Notes: generated from the sequence alone by a model not told the origin. Positions 49,876 to 62,612 are shown, counted from the stretch's first letter. The stretch: DNA of 64,000 nt from Lamellibrachia satsuma (GCA_033239005.1 BSQZ01000037.1:896001-960000); one strand, 5' to 3'. Numbers and translations: made by a program.

Positions 49876-52816
49876 ATTTAACAAGATTTGCCATCCAAGC
49901 CAAAGGCCCAGATGGCAAGTGGACAAGGAAGCCATTGGCTTATCGAGAGTCCAACAATGTTCATCTACTTATAACCCGCCCTCCTGAGATATGTGTCAAC
50001 CTTGTTTTTAAACATATTCCCGCTGCTAGCAGTTACACAATCTGTAGACAATTTGTTCCATTCATTTATTGTCCTCTGTGAGAACGAGTGCTTCCTGATG
50101 TCCAATCTACATTGATCCTTTACTAATTTTACCTCATGTCCTCTAGTTCTGCTATCCTTCTTGAGTGAGAAAAACATATTTCTATCAATATTTTCATACC
50201 CATAACTCTTAAAAACTTCAATCTGATCTCCTCTTAACCTCCTTGTCTCTAGAGTTGTTAAACCACATTCTTTCAGGCGTTCTTCATAACTAAGGTCTCT
50301 CAGTTCTGGAATCATTTTAGTTGCTCTCCTTTGTATGCGTTCAAGCGTATTTATATCCTTCTTACGATATGGTCTCCATGCTTGTATACAGTATTCTAAA
50401 TGAGGTCTAGCTATTGCTTTATAAAGAGGTATAATTAACTTTTTTCCCTTGTATGTTATGTTTATTCTAATCAATCCAAGAATTTGATTACCCTTTGAAG
50501 TTGCAATACCACACTGCTTTGAAACTTTCATATCAGCGCTTATTGTAACTCCTAAGTCCTTTTCTTTTACAGTAGTACCCAGAACAGTATCTCCCATTTT
50601 ATAGTTTACATTCAAGTTCCCATCTCCTGTATGTAGGCATTTACATTTCCCAAAATTGAACAGCATCTGCCATTTGTTAGACCATTTCACTAATCTGTCT
50701 AGATTGTTTTGTAAATGTTGTTTATCACCACCAGTATTAACCTTTCTAAACAGTTTTGTGTCATCCGCAAATTTCAGTACGTTACTTGTTATACTGTCGT
50801 CCAAGTCATTAATATAAATTAAGAATAATATAGGTCCTAATACTGATCCTTGAGGTACCCCACTCAAAACCGATTTCCAATTTGAAACTTCTCCATCTAC
50901 TACAACTCGTTGTCTTCTGTCAGTCAGCCATTGTTCTATCCAGTCAGTTATGCTATCCCTGATACCATGGGCTTTTAATTTAAGTAGTAATCTTTGATGT
51001 GGCACTTTGTCAAAAGCTTTCTGAAAATCTAAGTAGATAATATCTACTGGCGATCCCACGTCTATCCACTTTAGGATTTCTACCAAAAAACATAACATAT
51101 TTGTTAAGCATGACCTCGCTTTAAGGAATCCATGTTGAGATGAATTTAATAATTTATGCTTAACGAGGAAGTCCACCATATGGCATTTAATTAACCTTTC
51201 TAATAGTTTACAAATCACTGACGTTAAACTCACTGGTCTGTAATTCTCTGACTTATTTCTCGAACCCTTTTTAAATAAGAGTATGATGTTTGCTTCTTTC
51301 CATTCAAACGGAACAACTCCCTCTTTTAATGACAAGTTGAATACTCTTGCAAGTGGTATACTGATTTGTTCTACTGTTTCCATTAGTAATTTTGGAGGAA
51401 TCCCATCCACTCCCGATGATTTGTTATCCTTCATTGCCTTTATTTTCTTAGCTACCAATTCTGGAGTTACAACTAACGGACCTAAATAGTCAGATTTAGC
51501 CCCCTGAAAGTTAGCATCAGCAACTGGTAATGAACTAATATCTTCTTTGGTAAACACTGAACTGAAGTAACCATTTAGGTATTCTGCCATTAAAAACCCC
51601 TGTGATATTATATTTCCAGCACTGTCTTCTAGAGGTCCAACCTTGTCTTGTACGTTTTGTTTACTCCTGACATATGCATAAAAACTCTTGCTGTCACTTT
51701 TTATGTTACATGCTAGTTTTTGCTCATAGTTTCTTTTAGATTGTCTGATTTCAGTTGTAGCTGCATTAAGTGCCTCTTTGTATTTTGCATAGTCTTCTTC
51801 CTTTCTGGTATGCCTATAAACCCTCCACATAGTTTGTTTTAGCATTATTTTTCTAATAGCCTCTTTTGACAAGTGTTTCTTTCTACACCGTTTTCCTTGT
51901 TTTTGGAAGGGAACAAATTTATCGATGATACTCTCAATTTCATATTTTAGAATATTCCAACATTCAATTGCGGTCTTATTCATCAGCATGTTATTCCAAT
52001 CTAGCTTTGCTAAGTATTTTCTCATATCTTGTACGTTTTCTTATTTTTACTTTCTGATTTTACATTGATGTCAAAATGTATTTGATTATGGCCACTATTA
52101 CCAAATGGTTCAAATATTTTTACATTGTCCACTAATTCTTTTTGTGATGACAAAACTATATCTAATACATTTTCTCCCCTGGTTGGTTCTAGTACGTGCT
52201 GAGTTAGATAGCTATCCTGGATTAAAAATAGAAATTGTTGGTCCTCAATCCCTGTGCTCCCTAGAGAATTCCATTGTATGTGTCCATGGTTAAAATCTCC
52301 CATTATACATTCCCCTTTAATAACTTCCTTTATAGCGTTTTTTATTTTTGTGTTGTCCTCTTCGTTTATGTTTTGACTTCGGTAAACTAATCCAATAGTT
52401 AATTTTGAATTTCCTGAAACTATTTTGCACCAAACAGCTTCATCGCAATCTGCTTCCCTTTCTAGTTTTATTTCATAAGCCTGAATAGATTCTTTAACGT
52501 ATAAAATAACTCCCCCGCCCCTTCTTCCTATTCGATCTTTCCTAAACATTACCTATCCTGTCAGTCCTAATTCAGCATCTGTTATATCTATGTTGGCCCA
52601 TGATTCAGTTATACCAATTATGTGAGGGTCAGTATCTTCTACCATAATGTTTTTAATTCGTTTTTCTTATTTACTATGCTCCTTGCATTTAAACATACGC
52701 ATCTATAACCTTTTTCAGAGATGTTTTTCGGATGATTTGATATTTGTTTATCTGTGCTATTGGCCTCTTGTTCTGCTTGATACACCTCTAGGTAACCCCC
52801 CTGCACTTCTAGATAA
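49876..52816 (-). mobile_element. CR1-type LINE nested in the older CR1 copy
   Basis: Runs minus strand from ORF2 start (LEVQGGYLEV) at about 52812 to a 3' UTR (gccattggcttatcgagagt on plus at 49930) ending at GATTTAAC near 49876. On either side lie the two halves of a plus-strand CR1 3' UTR (49861-49875 and 52817-52900), so this copy inserted there. ORF1 is absent (5' truncation). Confidence 0.85.
49965..52816 (-). pseudogene. CR1 ORF2: AP endonuclease plus reverse transcriptase, nearly full length
   Basis: The endonuclease part shows CVCLNARSIVNKKNEL, DPHIIGITESWA, RIGRRGGGVILYVKE and IMGDFNHGHIQWNSLG. Reverse transcriptase shows SGVDGIPPKLLME, FQKAFDKVPHQRL, LSGVPQGSVLGPILFLIYIN and the catalytic FADDTKLF. 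Breaks: a frameshift in an A-run near 52655, a TAG near 52555 and a frameshift at 52022-52025 where ATG and TGA overlap. The 686-codon downstream part is otherwise open to 49965, so this is the best-preserved CR1 in the window. Confidence 0.9.
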
Positions 52817-52900
52817 AAAATGTTGGACGCTCGATAAGCCAATGGCTTCCTTGTCCACTTGCCATCTGGGCCTTTGCCTTGGATAGCAATTTTGTGTTAA
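52817..52900 (+). mobile_element. 3' UTR remainder of the older CR1 copy
   Basis: tgttggacgctcgataagcc, aatggcttccttgtccactt and gccatctgggcctttg match the 3' UTR of the copy at 47527-47595 on the same strand. It continues the element interrupted at 49875. Confidence 0.75.
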
Positions 52901-53680
52901 ATATTGGCGCAAGGTGCACCTCTTGTAAACTTGGTAATGATTGCTTCGCCATGTTGGCTTGTCTTAAATCGTATTAAATAAAGCGTCAATGTAGACGAAG
53001 TTAAACCGTTGTGTTTATGCATTCAACGATTGTCGTAGTCAAAGTGAATGACATGCCACCTGACAGTCCATATGCCTGTTTTTACCGTAATCAGAAGAAG
53101 TATTTTGTTACTGTGGGCGCCTCCGCCTCAACAGTGGCGCCAGCAGGCGGTGAGCCGGGAACCAGCCAGGGTCATTCTTCGCTTCTACGATACGTGTCAC
53201 GGATATGTCAAACGGAAATGCCAATAGGTGGCAGCTCTTGTCTGCATAATATGGACAAGAGCGACATACGTTAAACGTGCAACATATTTTACGAGAAATG
53301 TTTCTAAATTGAATTATTCTGACATCACTGCGGATCACGTTTGCCATTTTATCGCCGAAATTTTACCGCATAATAATTTGTCCGATGATGTCACCAAAAT
53401 TAAATATGTGGTGTCGTGAATATTAGTAGAGTTAAATTGTTCGTGAAATTAATTTGAAACGAGACGAGCGAAACCATCCAATTGACGAACGACCTTTATT
53501 CAATAATATTGTAATATAATTCAACAGACCTGTTGATTGTTGTGGACCTTGGTTTTGCACACACTGAGACACATTCGCATATTTTGTACATCTGCTTTAT
53601 TAATCGTGTTGTCCGAAACACATGTGTTCGTTCACGAGCCTCTCAAGTTAATTTTATTTGCAGGACAAATAACGATGTTC
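52901..53680. other. interval, nothing recognised
   Basis: No supported exon or element. Composition is mixed and an 87-codon plus frame at 53011-53274 shows no family signal. Confidence 0.4.
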
Positions 53681-53683
53681 GAT

Positions 53684-54190
53684 GCACGTACTGCAATATG
53701 ATACAATAACACTATCACTATTGCTAACCTTACAGTCCACATCAATGCACGTACTGCAATATGATACAATAACACTATCACTATTGCTAACCTTACAGCC
53801 CACATCAATGCACGTACTGCAATGTGATACAATAACACTATCAATAGAGCTAACCACATAATCCACTACGACACACGTACTGCAGTGTGATACAATGACA
53901 CTGTCAATAGAGCTAACCATATAATCCACAACGACACACGTACTGCTGTGTGATACAATCACACTATCAATAGAGCTAACCATATAATCCACAACGACAC
54001 ACGTACTGCAATGTGATACAATAACACTATCAATAGAGCTAACCATATAATCCACAACGACACACGTACTGAAGTGTGATACAATAACACTATCAATTGA
54101 ACTAACCATATAATCCACAACGACACATGTACTGCAATGTGACACAATAACGCAAAGACGCAGGTACGGCAATGCGGTGAGATATCACTA
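53684..54190. repeat. 63-bp tandem array, about 8 copies
   Basis: Unit contains gcacgtactgcaatatgata, caataacactatca and gctaaccatataatccacaa. The minus-strand 172-codon frame is open because 63 is a multiple of 3. The array ends about 380 bases upstream of the universal stress protein start. Confidence 0.92.
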
Positions 54191-54289
54191 TCGACATTGC
54201 TAACCATGTAACGTTTCTGACAGACCCGGGCCTACGATCATACAAGATAATTACACCACAAGTAGATTTGTTCTCCTCGAGCTGTCCGT

Positions 54290-54571
54290 CGCAAGGGAAT
54301 CACGGCGACGAGTGGGCCGCAGGTGGCAACGTCAAACCGCGCCTCGCGATCGATCGGGACTCCGTGAGTGAATTTCAGTCAGCCGTCGTCACGTCTCCGT
54401 CGTTGGACGGTCACTGCTAGCGCGAGGAACGGGAGACGATACTCTCCGATTTCGCTCGCCACAGAGCTGCAGCCCGCCCGTCCGCCCGCCTTCCAACTGC
54501 TGCTGCCACGCCCGCCGTCGCTGGTCTACGGAGCGCCTAGGCACCCCGGTCGGCGCAGTGCAGCCATCGAC
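54290..54571 (+). promoter_or_regulatory. GC/CpG-rich promoter and 5' UTR of the universal stress protein gene
   Basis: Unlike its AT-rich surroundings, this region is GC-rich with many CpG dinucleotides and CCGCCC/GCCCGCC boxes near 54475-54490. It precedes the ATG in a good context (catcgacATGGcc). No TATA box is evident. Confidence 0.5.
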
Positions 54572-54632
54572 ATGGCCGGAGTCGTACTCATCGCAATCGA
54601 CTCGAGTCAGCAAGCCGAGACCGCCTTCGAAT
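54572..54632 (+). CDS. universal stress protein (USP/UspA family), first coding exon, partial gene
   Basis: Sixty-one bases encode MAGVVLIAIDSSQQAETAFE plus one base, followed by donor GTATGT (phase 1). The pattern VLIAIDxSxxAExAFE is the first beta strand and ATP-loop start of the UspA fold; most animal homologs continue with Trp-Tyr, which fits a codon split after T. The downstream exons, including the GxxGxxG nucleotide-binding motif, were not found in this window, so the intron is long or the gene continues past the right edge. Universal stress proteins are small cytosolic nucleotide-binding proteins, multicopy in molluscs. The frame is open upstream to 54368, but the ATG at 54572 fits the family start. 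Confidence 0.65.
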
Positions 54633-55865
54633 GTATGTACAGATTTGTTGCACTACGGCAACTCCCCGATAACTAAAGTCTTTATCTCATTGAACGCAAG
54701 GTATGGCCGGTGCTAGTGTGGTCTTCGCGCTGTCTGATTCCGGGGTGACGGCAGTTGAACAATGTTTGAGTAACGACACCGAAATATGCCCACTGTCCAT
54801 ATATCATTTTCCATTGACACCCTTTGTCGTCCGTTCGTTTGGTATGTTGCCGAAACCGGGAGATTCTGCAACGTCATGTTTTGTACTCGCTAAGTGTGTG
54901 TCTTACCTTTCCCATCTATGTTTGAGGCCGTCGTGATGTCTCGTCGCGACTGCTTCCAGTTGAGCATGCCGGCCAGCAGCGGCTTTTGAAGAAGCCGTGG
55001 CAGTTTTAAATCAGTTTCAGGGCAGTTTCAAGTATTAGTAACTAAGTATTCGTATTCGAAATTGTATGAAGCGAATGCTTTCTAAAAGTGCTTTTACTCG
55101 AAGTTACACATTTTATTCAAAATTATTAATACGCTTTCGGGACTAACTGATTGGTGAATAAATCAGTATAGTTTGTCTACTCATTTATCCACATTGGATG
55201 TAGTGGAGCACCAGTAGTTTAATGTCAATATATAGTATCAGTTACTTAAGCATTAACACGTATTCGGCACGCGTCCATCTCTGTCTCTCCCTCGTTCCCT
55301 CCCTCTCTCACCATCCCGCTCCCACACCCACGAGCACGCACACGCACGCGCACGCACACGCACACACACTCGAAACCTGCCATGACTCGAATCTAATTAT
55401 GCGGTCCCGCTGTACGATTTCCTACTGCCAAACCTCATTTAACTAGAAGCACGTTGCACAATTTAGCTTCTGTTTCGCGACAAGATGCAACAGCACGACT
55501 GGGGCATCATACCTCTCGCCCAAGACGTGAATCATCAAAGTGGGCGTTCTTTTAAATCACGGTACGCCAATGTTACTAATTAAAGGCATACATTAACAGC
55601 GCATTGTTCATGCCACACCAACCGCTTACCACGTGATTGAAATTATTACACTATTTTTTATTTTGGTAAAGTATTGTGTTTCACTATGGGGATTATGTTT
55701 ATATCCTGTCAGATATATACGACTGTACTGAGTTTACCTCCACGTTCTTCGTAAAAACGGCTTAGCTCAAACACCTTGATAACTCGACGTGTTTAATTAA
55801 GTTTTCATGCGATACATTTTGATCAACCAGCCACGTTTCAGTTACCGATTGTTTGTTTTCGCCTG
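54633..55865. other. probable USP intron 1, simple repeats only
   Basis: CT- and CACG-rich simple sequence at about 55280-55375. No second USP exon was recognised. Confidence 0.45.
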
Positions 55866-55869
55866 TCAA

Positions 55870-57760
55870 CAATAGTAGTAGTAGTAGCAGCAGCAGCAGC
55901 TTTATTTAACAATATAACAATACATAAAATATATGATTATTACAATATACATAATTTCGATGTGGTATACTGCATGGTGGTCACGTGGCTCATTGCCGTC
56001 TTCCTGTGACCCCATTGAAACTAATTATCATTACTCAAGGCATTTGGCAACGAATTGAGTAATTTTGTTCTATTGTAATAGTGATATAGAGTGAATGCCT
56101 GAATGCCTGAATGCAAACACACATTAACATATAAGCACGATTCTATGTGGTTTGAGTGGTTGGTGGTTTCAAACATTGCATTACCTACAGATGGTTTAAA
56201 CAGTGCACTGAATGAGGGTATTCATCTCAGTATTGTTTAGATAACATGTGTTTAACATTCTGTATCTTATTACCTATACTGGTCCGCATTTTTTGTAAAA
56301 TCATGTTTAGGCAACTTATACGAAACATGTGTTCTAGGTTTCTCTCTCGCAAGAAGGTTGTGTTGTCTAGTGATTCTGTTGTTTCATCCAAATTCTTTTT
56401 GTGTATATAAGTTATCAGTGACTTGGGCAACAGGTTATGGTGAAAGTCATATATAAATAGTGAGACATGCAACTTATATACATCTACGATTTTACGTATG
56501 TTTTGAAATTTTATATGGGATCAGTGTGATTTCTATATGCCTTATTGTTAATTATTCGTATGGCGTGTTTTTGTAAAGTTACTAGCTTATTTATAGTGTT
56601 TCCATTGCCCCATTGCCCCACGCTTGTACGTCGTACGTTATATGGCTATGGATTAGAGTATAAAACAGTGATTTTAATGCTTTGTGTGGTATGGTATGTT
56701 TCACTTTATTAATTACAAAAATGATCTAGATATTTTAGAACTGATTTTGTTCTTTCCATGTTAAATATGTGTCTAAATGTAGTCCTACAAATGTCACAGA
56801 TTCTTCTTTGTTGTTCTTGCCAACCTGGTTAATAATGTAATTATTTATTTTAATACTGTTGTTTACATTGCTTTTGGTATTTACAGGGCTAAAATGTAAA
56901 AAAAAAAACAATATGTTTACCATTTAGATATAATTTATTTGCACAGAACCAATCGTGCAGTTGTTTTAATTTATATTATTAATTAAATCATCAATATGTG
57001 AACTTGATTTGTAAACGGTTGCGTCATCAGCGAAATGTATAGAGACGTACAGTTTATGATGTCATTAATATAAACTAGAAAGATAACTGGTCCTAATATG
57101 GATCCTTGAGGTACTCCATTTGTTATGCTTTTTAATTACGATTAGCTTTTGTTTATCTCAATATATTGTTTGCGGTTAACCAAGTAACTGGCAAACCATT
57201 TATTACTTATTCCTCTTATTCCATAGTGATTTAACTTATACCGCAAAACATTGTGATTAATTGCATCTAAAGCCTTCGAAAGGCCAGTGAACACAGCTAA
57301 TGTAATATCGTTAGTTGTTTTGACATTTGCATCTGTAATGTCCTTAAGCAAGTGTAATATTGGATGAAATGTAGAATGTTTTGAGTGAAATCCGTATTGG
57401 TATTTATATAGAATATTATGTTTTTTTCTAAAAACATTACTAGTCTGTTGCCAAAAAAAAATTCCATTATGTTAGAGAGGGCAGATAGAATACTTTTGGG
57501 TTTGTAATTATAAAAAAATGGGTTATTTCCTGATTTAAAAACTGGAATTATTTTTGCAATTTTTACGTTATCAGGAACAATGCCTGTAACGAAGAATTGG
57601 ATTATTACATGCTCACGTGGGATGGTTACTTCGTGTGTGGTTTCTTGCACTAATTTTGTAGATATACTGTCGAAATGCATATTTTTTGCGCATGCTCTAC
57701 TCTTTTAAGTTCATTTACATCTGTAGGTTGCATGAAAAAATTGACAGTACAGCTTCCTCG
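55870..57760 (-). pseudogene. jockey-like LINE remnant with (GCT)n/(ACT)n tail
   Basis: Minus-strand pieces in reverse-transcriptase order: KIAKIIPVFKSGNNPFF and YKPKSILSALSNIMEFFF (57560-57450), GLSKALDAINHNVL and GISNKWFASYLVNRKQYIEI (57290-57150), a GVPQGS-like piece at about 57110, FSPVNTKSNV and VTFVGLHLDTYLTWKEQ (56900-56750), and a final conserved tail at 56472-56230. A 3' UTR follows to AATAAA and GCT repeats at 55872-55905. Frameshifts throughout; dead. Confidence 0.75.
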
Positions 57761-58265
57761 GGGGGTGTGTACGAAATCTGTCTATAGGAGAAGGTACTGA
57801 TTAGCCTACTGTCTTACCTATTCCAATAACAAAATATTAAATTCTTCTTCAATACGATATGAATTCGATATGTCTTGTCTATGCATTTATAATGTAGATT
57901 TCAGGGAGTTTTAAACAGTTTTTTTTTATGTATTACTGGCCTCAGTACAACCCATGTTTCTTTGATGCTGTGTTTAAGTTGATCTAGCATTTCTGTATAG
58001 TATTTCGTTTTGCTGCTATTTTAATCTTATTAAAGATTCTACTGTACTCCCTATGTTTGATAGTCTTGGTTGGACAAGATATTTCGTAAAGTGATTTATA
58101 TATTAAAATAAAGTTGTCATATGCTTCATTCGCACTGACAGTGGACATTCATTCTTCACAATGTTTGTTGACTATATTACTCGTATAGGTATTATTATAT
58201 TATGTTATTGTTACTGTAGAAAGCAGCAGCTACGCAAACTCGTTATGTTGCCATCTAATGCAACA
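57761..58265. other. interval, possibly more of the decayed LINE
   Basis: AT-rich with short LINE-like words on the minus strand but no motif that I can defend. Confidence 0.35.
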
Positions 58266-58267
58266 AA

Positions 58268-58745
58268 ATATATGTGGTCAAGGAAGCCATTGGCTTTCCG
58301 AGAGTCCAATAATTAGCCATTTATGTCTAACCCACCCTTCTGATATATGTGTCTATTTTGTTTTTAAACATATTCACGCTGCTAGCATTGACACAACAAG
58401 TAGACCATTTGTTCTTTTCATTTACATTCCTCTGTGAGAATGAGTACTTTGTGATATATAATCTACACTGATCTTACACGTCCTTTGGCTCTACTAGCTG
58501 TCTTAAATGAGAAACACATATCTCTATCAATATTTTAATAATTATTCAATATCTTCAGTTTGATCCCGCCTTAATATTTCATTGTATCTAGGGTTGTTTA
58601 ACCGCATTCTTTTAGGCGTTTTTCATAACTAAAGTCTTTCAGATCTATAATCGGTTGTGTTGCCCTCCTCTTTATTCGTTCATTCTTACGATATGGTCTC
58701 CAATATTCTAAGTGAGGCCTAAGTATGACTTTATACAAACGTCGT
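58268..58745 (-). mobile_element. CR1 3' fragment
   Basis: The plus-strand order ggaagccattggctttccga, tttttaaacatattcacgct, gcattcttttaggcg and gatatggtctcc matches, with many changes, the minus-strand CR1 end at 49930-50390. A short, old 5'-truncated copy. Confidence 0.8.
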
Positions 58746-59033
58746 ATATAATGGGGACATTTAGTGTGAAGAATAAGGCTTATCCATATGTTGCATGTGC
58801 CGCAGTCAACGGAAGGCCCATTCTTTGATTATAGTTGTGCAACCACATCTGACGTGCTGAGAGATAACAGACGCCGTCTAAGTGGCGCTGTCGCAGGGAT
58901 TGCCATTGTCAGTTCAATAATTCAGTAGAGCACCAAGTAGCTGTCGCTGAGAATGAGTGTCAGGGAAGTGATAATGATTCAGTTGTGTCTTTTGTGGTGT
59001 GCCGGATGAAGGCTGTCTCTGTCCCATGTCAGG
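58746..59033. other. interval, nothing recognised
   Basis: No supported feature. Confidence 0.35.
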
Positions 59034-59345
59034 TGCAGTGGCGTCGTGGTTAGAACATCGGACTCTGAACCAACAGAACGGGGTTGGAATCCTCTTGCTG
59101 CCGTTTCGAAGCTTGGGCAATTGTTTCCGTTCCATGTTGCCTCAGTTCTCTCAACTCAACTTGGTAAATGTGTACAGTGGTGGATATGTGATATATAGTC
59201 TTTACGCAGTAGTTTCAACTTAGCTGAATGCTTCCCGGAGAAGTCAATTTGGCGTTGGAGTGAACAGGTATGCCGGGGGTGAAGTTTAAACTGCTTTGAG
59301 CGATCCTACGGACTGGATAATGCGCTATATAAGAACGTACTTTTA
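59034..59345 (+). mobile_element. tRNA-derived SINE, full-length-like copy
   Basis: tRNA-like head with an A-box-like tggttagaacatcgg (59047) and B-box ggttggaatcc (59082-59092). A body with ctgccgtttcgaagcttggg and tgttgcctcagttct follows, then a 3' part ending gcgctatataagaacgtac. Copies of the same body occur at 39228, 60945 and 62450. Confidence 0.75.
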
Positions 59346-59481
59346 ACCTATAAATCAGGTGGGTCGTCCGGAAACGTACAGCATTAGTGATGCTTCGTCT
59401 GATCAGGATGACGTACTGTTAAACAAGTTGTCGTGTCTCTACTACGTCATTTTCGCTTTGTTTATATTTGAAATAAGTGTA

Positions 59482-59594
<113 letters not shown>

Positions 59595-59644
59595 CGCGCG
59601 CGTTTGAGTATTTGTGTGTGCATGCGTGTGTTCGTGTGTATTCA

Positions 59645-60340
59645 ACAATAATATGAATACGAAATGTGATCCGAAACATCGAATCGAGTTAAATTTTTTC
59701 CCAGATAATTCTTAGCAACGCATCGCACAACTGGGACCCAAGTGCGTACGAATAGACCCGAATAAACTAACAAACCATGCACGAAAATAATATTATGTGT
59801 CGCTGTTTGGAATGGGTTATGTAGGTCACACACCTCCTTTATGAGTAAATTGCGTCATACAAGGAACGAGCAGGCGAGCAGGGCATCGTTCTTGTTATAC
59901 GCCAGTGTTTATTAATGTTTCATTAGCCGTTGCCCACGTCCATGTACGCACCGCTGGGCAAATCTCGTCTTAAATTACAACTTGTCGGGGCATAAGCGAT
60001 TAGGCATCATTTCACAAGAAAAACTGATTATAGTGTCATGCCATCCGCTGGCATGAGTGCTGACATAAACGAGGTTTATCGAAGTCTTCCGGACGTTCTT
60101 GTTGCACAAACCAGCCGACCTAGAGCGACACCGTATGTGTGATATCAACAGTTCAATGGTCGTTTATTGCTAATAGGTCTAAGGGGGACTAATTGATAAA
60201 TAATCGTATCGTTTTCGTTAATTATCCTCCCAGAATCTACGCATAGACATTATCGCTATCTCGCTGTACAGTGGCGCTCTCTTGTAGGCTGTATTCGATA
60301 TGCACTTGTTTACATTTTCTCGGAGTTTTACGATATCATA
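59645..60340. other. interval, nothing recognised
   Basis: No supported exon or element. Confidence 0.35.
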
Positions 60341-60343
60341 GAT

Positions 60344-60637
<294 letters not shown>

Positions 60638-60944
60638 TAATTTCTCACGAAACGTTCACAAATGTTGTTTAGGACCATTACTCCTTCAATAAACTGAGTA
60701 GACGGCTGTGATCAGGTCGTACGTATGCGTCTTAATTATGACTTTTGGGTAACCCTACTTTTATATATGTACAATGAAAATTATCACAGGTCCAGATTAT
60801 ACCCGGTTAATCCCTTATAGGTGATGTAACGTTTGCCTACACTTGGAAAATACGTTGAAATAGCCTACATCGTACCAACGTGATTATGTTCAGACGGGTC
60901 ATACGTAATTCCCAAAATATTGCGCGGTGTCCAGTCCTTTGGCC
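60638..60944. other. interval, nothing recognised
   Basis: No supported feature. Confidence 0.35.
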
Positions 60945-61195
60945 TGTTCAAAGCGCTTTACACTTCACCTCCTGGCATCTGGGAAGCATTCAGTCACGTT
61001 GCAATTACTATTCGTTCAAATATCCACTACCACCAGGTATTCATTTATTCATCTGAGTAACGTGGAGTGAACGAAATTGCCCAATCTTCGAAACCGCAGC
61101 AAAATTATTCGAACCCGGGTGATCTCGTTTGTGGGTCTGATATTCCAGCCACTACGATCCTAGACCGGCACGTCCTCCAACCACGTTCTGCCTTA
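60945..61195 (-). mobile_element. SINE copy (same family as 59034-59345)
   Basis: The minus strand reads ...cccgggttcgaataattttg, ctgcggtttcgaagattggg, caatttcgttcactccacgt, then tgaatgcttcccagatgcca and gtaaagcgctttgaaca, collinear with the copy at 59034. Its B-box (gggttcgaat) is better preserved. Confidence 0.72.
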
Positions 61196-61289
61196 GACCC
61201 TGTAGGGAATCGGCTACGTCATTACGCATTACTGCCGCACACACCGTCTGCTCGGCGCTTCTCACGCACCCGACAGGGAGGCAGCTCCG

Positions 61290-62405
61290 GCCGCGGAAGC
61301 TAAAATCAGTGGGTTAGATATAGAGACCACCACTATTTTAGTCGACGAGTGGTTACACATTTGCCCCCTGTGTAGAATCAATGGGTTAGATATAGAGACC
61401 ACCACCACTATTTTAGTCGACGAGTGGTTACACATTTGCCCCCTGTGTAGAATCAGTGGGTTAGATATAGATACCACCACCATTATTTTAGTCGACGAGT
61501 GGTTACACATTTGCCCCCTGTGTAGAATCAGTGGGTTAGATATAGACACCACCACTATTTTAGTCGACGAGTGGTTACACATTTGCCCCCTGTGTAGAAT
61601 CAGTGGGTTAGATATAGGGACCACCACCATATTTTTAGTCGACGAGTGGTTACACATTTGCCCCCTGTGTAGAATCAGTGGGTTAGATATAGACACCACC
61701 ACCACTATTTTAGTCGACGAGTGGTTACACATTTGCCCCCTGTGTAGAATCAGTGGGTTAGATATAGACACCACCACTATTTTAGTCGACGAGTGGTTAC
61801 ACATTTGCCCCCTGTGTAGAATCAGTGGGTTAGATATAGACATCACCACTATTTTAGTCGATGAGTGGTTACACATTTGCCCCCTGTGTAGAATCAGTGG
61901 GTTAGATATAGACACCACCACTATTTTAGTCGACGAGTGGTTACACATTTGCCCCCTGTGTAGAATCAGTGGGTTAGATATAGAGACCACCACCACTATT
62001 TTAGTCGACGAGTGGTTACACATTTGCCCCCTGTGTAGAATCAGTGGGTTAGATATAGACACCACCACTATTTTAGTCGACGAGTGGTTACACATTTGCC
62101 CCCTGTGTAGAATCAGTGGGTTAGATATAGACATCACCACTATTTTAGTCGATGAGTGGTTACACATTTGCCCCCTGTGTAGAATCAGTGGGTTAGATAT
62201 AGACACCACCACTATTTTAGTCGACGAGTGGTTACACATTTGCTCCCTGTGTAGAGTCAGTGGGTTAGATATAGAGACCACCACCACTATTTTAATCGAC
62301 GAGTGGTTACACATTTGCCCCCTATGTAGAATCAGTGGGTTAGATATAGACACCACCACTATTTTAGTCGACGAGTGGTTACACATTTGCCCCCTATGTA
62401 GAATC
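61290..62405. repeat. 72/75-bp tandem array, about 15 copies, open on the minus strand
   Basis: Unit contains aatcagtgggttagatatag, accaccactattttagtcga, cgagtggttacacatttgcc and ccctgtgtag. Length varies only by a CAC triplet, so a 374-codon minus-strand frame stays open. No signal peptide, start context or splice evidence supports a gene. Confidence 0.93.
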
Positions 62406-62449
62406 TTTTACTTCCCCTGGCATACACATTAGGTAGAAGGAACCAACGA

Positions 62450-62612
62450 CTTTTACGCTCGGTCGAAAGACATAGGCAAAATGGGGTGAAACAAAATTGC
62501 CGAAGCATCGACACAGCGGTAGGTGAAATCCAACCACCGTCTTTTCGATCGACAGTCGGGTACTCTATCCATTAGACCACAGCTGCCCACGTCCGCCCAC
62601 ATTTGTCGAATA
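62450..62612 (-). mobile_element. SINE copy with well-preserved tRNA head
   Basis: The minus strand starts gcagctgtggtctaatggat, then a GATCGAAAAGACGGTGGTTG anticodon-to-T-arm-like region and a body ctgtgtcgatgcttcggcaa matching the SINE at 59034. The head is tRNA-like (A-box TGGTCTAATGGATAGAG) but it is not a functional tRNA gene by context. Confidence 0.65.

Noticed and set aside
52817..52900. Terminal inverted repeat of a DNA transposon at 49880-49965 and 52817-52900
   Set aside because: Explained better as the halves and opposite copies of CR1 3' UTRs from a nested insertion.
62528..62600. Candidate functional tRNA gene on the minus strand
   Set aside because: The tRNA-like head continues into the SINE body shared with 59034 and 60945, and pairing of the acceptor ends is not evident.
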